Shown one piece after another: positions 61,193-64,000 of a DNA stretch of 64,000 nucleotides (the first letter of the stretch is position 1; the number at the start of each line of letters is the position of its first letter). The stretch is from JAPOKJ01 sp031421635 (GTDB lineage: Bacteria; Pseudomonadota; Gammaproteobacteria; Burkholderiales; Burkholderiaceae_E). The notes below the pieces were generated by a model that was given only the letters and a program-made list of their open reading frames with translations, was not told the DNA's origin and did no database searches. The stretch is taken from positions 62,001-126,000 of the forward strand of contig JANOPA010000125.1 of assembly GCA_031421635.1 (NCBI GenBank), read 5' to 3'. Both the position numbers and the translations under genes were made by a program.

Positions 61193-61810
61193 ATGATTGA
61201 TCTCTATACTTGGGGCACACCCAACGGTCGTAAGGTTTCAATAATGTTGGAAGAATGTGGCTTACCTTACAAAGTACACAAGATCAATATTGCTCAGAAC
61301 GAGCAATTCTCTGCGCAGTTTTTGGCGCACAGCCCAAATGGAAAAATCCCTGCGATTATGGATCCGGCGGGGCCGGAAGGCGAAGCTATTTCCCTATTCG
61401 AATCGGGTGCGATCCTGGTTTATTTAGCCGGGAAAACGGGTAAGTTCATGCCCAAAAAAGTTCGAGGAAAATATGACGTGATGCAATGGCTCATGTTTCA
61501 GATGGCGAGCGTGGGCCCCATGTTTGGTCAAACCCATCACTTCATGCGGGCTGCGCCGGTCGAGGTGCCCTACGGGGTGGAGCGCTACCATAATGAAACC
61601 AGGCGACTCTACGGCGTTATGGATAAGCGGCTTGGTCAGTCGCCATTTTTAGCGGGCGAATACTCGATCGCGGATATTGCAACCTATCCCTGGGTTGCAC
61701 GCAACGATTGGCATAAAGTCGACTTGGCCGAGTTCCCCAACGTCAAAAACTGGTTTGAAGGTATCGGTACGCGAGAAGCCGTTCAACGTGGGATGCTAGT
61801 CCCAACCTAA
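61193..61810 (+). CDS. Glutathione S-transferase (YfcG-like)
   Basis: 205 residues. N-terminal thioredoxin-like domain LYTWGTPNGRKVSIMLEECGLPY, with PNGKIPAIMD and LFESGAILVYLAGKTG; the C-terminal helical domain contains SPFLAGEYSIADIATYPWVAR. The Thr/Asn-type motif near residue 10 matches disulphide-reductase GSTs of the YfcG group. Stand-alone gene. Confidence 0.92.
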   Translation: MIDLYTWGTPNGRKVSIMLEECGLPYKVHKINIAQNEQFSAQFLAHSPNGKIPAIMDPAGPEGEAISLFESGAILVYLAGKTGKFMPKKVRGKYDVMQWLMFQMASVGPMFGQTHHFMRAAPVEVPYGVERYHNETRRLYGVMDKRLGQSPFLAGEYSIADIATYPWVARNDWHKVDLAEFPNVKNWFEGIGTREAVQRGMLVPT

Positions 61811-61840
61811 TGTCGGCAGCGACTTCGCTTAATTGCCGAA

Positions 61841-62656
61841 CTAAGCAGTGACCGTCATTGAGACCTCGCCGAGCTCGGTGGCGAGGTAGCGCACTGAATC
61901 ACCAGGCTTGGGGAACTTGGTGGTGATGAGGCTTCCGGTGATGACGAACTCCCCAGGTTTTAGCGACCGTCCGCGCGAAAGTAGATGTCTTGCGATCCAA
62001 CACATGGCCTCCAAGGGGTGGCCGAGAACATCTCGACCATACCCTTCGCCTTGCAGCTCCCCGTTGATAAAGGCCTGGCCATGAAGAGCGCCTAGATCGA
62101 TGCTGCGCCAATCGCGCCTCCATTGCCCGAGCACAACACCATGGTTCCAAGCGTTGCCGGCGGCCAAGCTTTTTAGCGTTGCTCCGTCGTCCTTACCAAA
62201 GGCTGAGTAATCAGCGTTGAGGTCGTCGACCAATTCAAAGGCGGGAGCTACGGCCTCAATGCATTGTGCGATGCTGGCCAAGGACAAAGCATCCTGTGCT
62301 GTGACTTCTCGAGAAACCAAGAATGCAATTTCGCATTCGAAAGCCATATGTACAAAACTGCTTTCGCTCAATGCCGCGCCGCTGGCGTAGGTTGTTGTCG
62401 AAAGTACGGAGCCTGCGACAGAGTCGCTATAGCCAACGAAGGCCCTCATCTGTGGCGTGGTTAGGGCGATTTTGTAGCCTACCGGCCTGGCATTTTCGTG
62501 AGTGCAACACAGCCCTACATACTGGTCCGCGACATCGTAGGCTTGACCCATCGTAGGTGGCACATGGCCACCGCTTAGAGCCGCAAAAGGCTCCCGAGAT
62601 ACTTTGCGTTGATGCAGCCAAGCTGCCGCTGCCTTAGCCGAAAAATCCGAGCCCAT
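61841..62656 (-). CDS. 2-keto-4-pentenoate hydratase/fumarylacetoacetase-superfamily protein
   Basis: 271 residues. HQRKVSREPFAALSG start, then VGYKIALTTPQMRAFVGYSD, and metal ligands in FECEIAFLV (Glu-x-Glu) with ELVDDLNADYSA. Hydratases of this family act in meta-cleavage and 4-hydroxyphenylacetate pathways. It lies 59 bp downstream of the MarR-DctM chimera in the same direction, and so would be in its transcript; no other gene of a meta pathway is in the window. Confidence 0.88.
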   Translation of the reverse strand: MGSDFSAKAAAAWLHQRKVSREPFAALSGGHVPPTMGQAYDVADQYVGLCCTHENARPVGYKIALTTPQMRAFVGYSDSVAGSVLSTTTYASGAALSESSFVHMAFECEIAFLVSREVTAQDALSLASIAQCIEAVAPAFELVDDLNADYSAFGKDDGATLKSLAAGNAWNHGVVLGQWRRDWRSIDLGALHGQAFINGELQGEGYGRDVLGHPLEAMCWIARHLLSRGRSLKPGEFVITGSLITTKFPKPGDSVRYLATELGEVSMTVTA

Positions 62657-62715
62657 AAATTTCCTTTGCTCAGGGCCTACATTTTGAAATCGAACCCGAC
62701 TTCGATAGGAGAGGT

Positions 62716-63519
62716 TTACCTTGTGAAGAGTAGCTTAACTAAACCCAGGCTAAGGATTGGAAAGGCGAGCATGAGCCCGACCCGTATCATATCCCAGGCA
62801 AGAAACGGAAACACGCCTTTATAGGTTTCGTTCATCGGCACGTCCTTGGCCAGATTGTTGACGACGTACACGTTCAATCCTACTGGTGGCGCAATCATGC
62901 CAATACCAACGGTCATCAGCACGAGAATTCCGAACCAAATCGCTTTCATTTCAGGGCCAAGACCATAGATCTCCAGGCTCATCACGGCTGGGAAAATCAC
63001 GGGTATGGTGAGTAGCAGCATGGACAACTCATCCATCACGCAGCCTAAGAGGATGTACATGGCCAAGATTGCAGCGTGCAAGGTATGGGTGAGGTCACCG
63101 GTCGAAAAATCGACTAATGCAGCTCGATAGTAAGCGCGAATTTTAGGCTGAGCATCTTTTAACCAGACCTTGCGTCCCGGTGTCGTTAACGAGACTAACT
63201 TGGTGCGACGATTAGACTCGTCTGTGAGCACTTCGATGTGCCCGTTGCGCACCATGCGGGTGATCAGTCCGGCCAGGTTTTGACGACTCATGAGTAGATA
63301 TCGCGCCAGATCGCCGATTGACATACCGCCGCCTTTACCCTGTGCGACTTCTGGACGCGACAGCGCTCCAAGCACTGCCCATTGCTGGGTTGTAATGCCC
63401 TCAGATTCGACTGCCTTAGTGCCTGTTTTGTGCAACATATTGGCACATTGATACAGCCTGAAGAACAAGCGATTAGCGATTTCATGTCTGGCAAAGTCTT
63501 GATTCTTATTGATACTCAT
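62716..63519 (-). CDS. Chimeric protein: MarR regulator fused to C-terminal half of a TRAP DctM permease
   Basis: 267 residues in one open frame. Residues 1 to about 146 are a MarR regulator: ITTQQWAVLGALS, MSIGDLARYLLMSRQNLAGLITRMVRNGHIEVL, RRTKLVSLTTPGRKVW. From about 150 the sequence is DctM: ILLGCVMDELSMLLLTIPVIFPAVM, GMIAPPVGLNVYVVNNLA, and a last helix near MIRVGLMLAFPILSLG. The junction lies near 63070-63085. A single deletion that removed the MarR end, the DctP and DctQ genes and the DctM start would explain it. MarR helices normally continue past 146 to dimerise, so DNA binding may be impaired or membrane-tied. The start ATG (63517-63519) has no strong ribosome site. Confidence 0.88.
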   Translation of the reverse strand: MSINKNQDFARHEIANRLFFRLYQCANMLHKTGTKAVESEGITTQQWAVLGALSRPEVAQGKGGGMSIGDLARYLLMSRQNLAGLITRMVRNGHIEVLTDESNRRTKLVSLTTPGRKVWLKDAQPKIRAYYRAALVDFSTGDLTHTLHAAILAMYILLGCVMDELSMLLLTIPVIFPAVMSLEIYGLGPEMKAIWFGILVLMTVGIGMIAPPVGLNVYVVNNLAKDVPMNETYKGVFPFLAWDMIRVGLMLAFPILSLGLVKLLFTR

Positions 63520-63567
63520 CCATGCACTTGAAATTGAAAAAATAGTTTGTCAAATGGGCCGTCAGTC

Positions 63568-63579
63568 GATAATATTATC
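63568..63579. promoter_or_regulatory. 12-bp perfect palindrome, candidate MarR operator
   Basis: GATAATATTATC lies in the 120-bp AT-rich interval between the MarR chimera and the divergent acyl-CoA dehydrogenase gene. MarR proteins commonly bind such AT-rich palindromes in their own promoter. Confidence 0.5.
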
Positions 63580-63587
63580 AAATATAA

Positions 63588-63605
63588 CAATATATTGCTA
63601 TATTG
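63588..63605. promoter_or_regulatory. Inverted repeat CAATATA-4-TATATTG, candidate MarR operator
   Basis: Perfect 7-bp arms with a 4-nt spacer (TTGC), 18 bp in total, the usual size of MarR operators. It overlaps the shorter palindrome CAATATATTG (63588-63597) and is 8 bp beyond the 63568 site. The acyl-CoA dehydrogenase start is 35 bp away, so binding would cover its promoter. Confidence 0.55.
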
Positions 63606-63639
63606 CACCCGGGAATTTAGAAATGAAGCGATTCGCTAT

Positions 63640-64000
63640 ATGAATCCCTATTTGAACGACGACCTGGTCGCCTTGGCCGATCAGGCAAAGCGTTTTGCCA
63701 CTGAACAAATCGCCCCAGGATTTTTGGCGCGCGATCAGGATCGGCGTTTGGATCGTGATCTCATGGCAAAAATGGGTGCGCTGGGCTTTATTGCTCCCGA
63801 ACTGCCGGAGCTTGTCGGAGGCCTGACGATTGGTGGCCTCGGTCTCGGCAGTCTCGCGGCGGGTGTCATTCACGAAGAGGTTGCCCGAGCTGATTTGAGC
63901 CTGTCCTACATTAATTTGCTGGCCTCGCTTAACGGGCAAATCTTGGCAAACTTTGGTAAGCCCGAAGTCGTTCAGCCCTGGCTGACGCGCTTAATTCAAG
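63640..64000 (+). CDS. Acyl-CoA dehydrogenase, N-terminal part (continues beyond window)
   Basis: Translated by eye from the ATG at 63640; the frame is open for 120 codons to the window end. MNPYLNDDLVALADQAKRFATEQIAPGFLARDQDRR and LDRDLMAKMGALGFIAPELPEL are the N-terminal helices of the acyl-CoA dehydrogenase family. The catalytic part is off the window. Divergent from the MarR chimera through a palindromic region, which is the usual arrangement when a MarR regulator controls a catabolic dehydrogenase. Confidence 0.88.
   Translation, partial: MNPYLNDDLVALADQAKRFATEQIAPGFLARDQDRRLDRDLMAKMGALGFIAPELPELVGGLTIGGLGLGSLAAGVIHEEVARADLSLSYINLLASLNGQILANFGKPEVVQPWLTRLIQ

Noticed and set aside
1..64000. 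tRNA, rRNA, CRISPR, prophage or integrase genes
   Set aside because: Looked for in intergenic gaps and frames; nothing recognisable was found.

Overview
The window looks like chromosomal DNA of a betaproteobacterium, most probably Burkholderiales. The evidence is five separate Bug/TctC-type periplasmic binding proteins, CaiB-type CoA transferases, a CoxE-like VWA protein beside a MoxR ATPase, a TrhO plus RluA-family pair, and fairly high GC by eye. Coding density is high and genes sit in short co-directional runs with many ATGA overlaps. I see no rRNA, tRNA, CRISPR array, phage gene or transposase. Almost everything is uptake and catabolism of organic acids, peptides and acyl compounds.

Layout. 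1-4480 (minus): MFS exporter or importer, FAD monooxygenase, Bug protein, and an N-acyl-D-amino-acid deacylase-like amidohydrolase that runs off the left edge. 4590-10203 (plus): trhO and an RluA-type pseudouridine synthase, then a Bug / flavin monooxygenase / double carboxymuconolactone-decarboxylase-domain operon. 10213-17339: fhs, Bug, CaiB CoA transferase and an HMG-CoA-lyase-type enzyme (minus), divergent from a 690-residue aconitase-family hydratase (plus) whose swivel domain comes first. 17412-31969: two complete dipeptide/oligopeptide ABC transporters, one with a divergent P1-family peptidase, the other followed by an amidase; a Bug gene lies between them. 31984-42670: ureidoglycolate-lyase-like gene, a TRAP transporter, two D-2-hydroxyacid dehydrogenases, a small low-content patch with a frameshifted ORF, tcuA-tcuB, and a class II aldolase. 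42817-49000: ABC exporter, a small unknown protein, an M23 peptidase, a mandelate-racemase-like enzyme, an internally deleted dehydrogenase pseudogene, and a Bug gene. 49203-54238: an ACAD10/11-type acyl-CoA dehydrogenase with a histone-like Lys/Ala/Pro tail, a convergent APH-type kinase, and MoxR plus VWA. 54276-61810: mostly housekeeping or unknown genes (DUF3820, ltaE, yceH, thioesterase, RraA-like aldolase, SDR, permuted papain-like lipoprotein, GST). 61841-64000: a 2-keto-4-pentenoate-hydratase-type gene, a MarR-TRAP permease chimera, and a divergent acyl-CoA dehydrogenase that runs off the right edge.

How they fit together. The recurring theme is a periplasmic binding protein placed beside CoA-transferase, lyase, dehydrogenase or hydrolase genes, as in an organism scavenging small carboxylates and peptides. 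Classical regulators are almost absent: the only recognisable one-component regulator is a MarR domain fused in frame to the C-terminal part of a TRAP DctM permease (62716-63519). This fusion, the internally deleted dehydrogenase at 47327-47846 and the frameshifted ORF at 37527-38152 suggest continuing deletion and decay in accessory genes.

The items I would look at first are the MarR-DctM chimera with its palindromic promoter region; the aconitase / CoA transferase / HMG-CoA-lyase set with a four-copy 15-bp tandem repeat inside the hydratase; the basic tail on the ACAD10/11-type dehydrogenase and its kinase neighbour, which together resemble the levulinate / 4-hydroxyacid pathway; and a perfect 30-bp palindrome inside the VWA gene. 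All functional statements are from reading the sequence and family knowledge; no database search was run.
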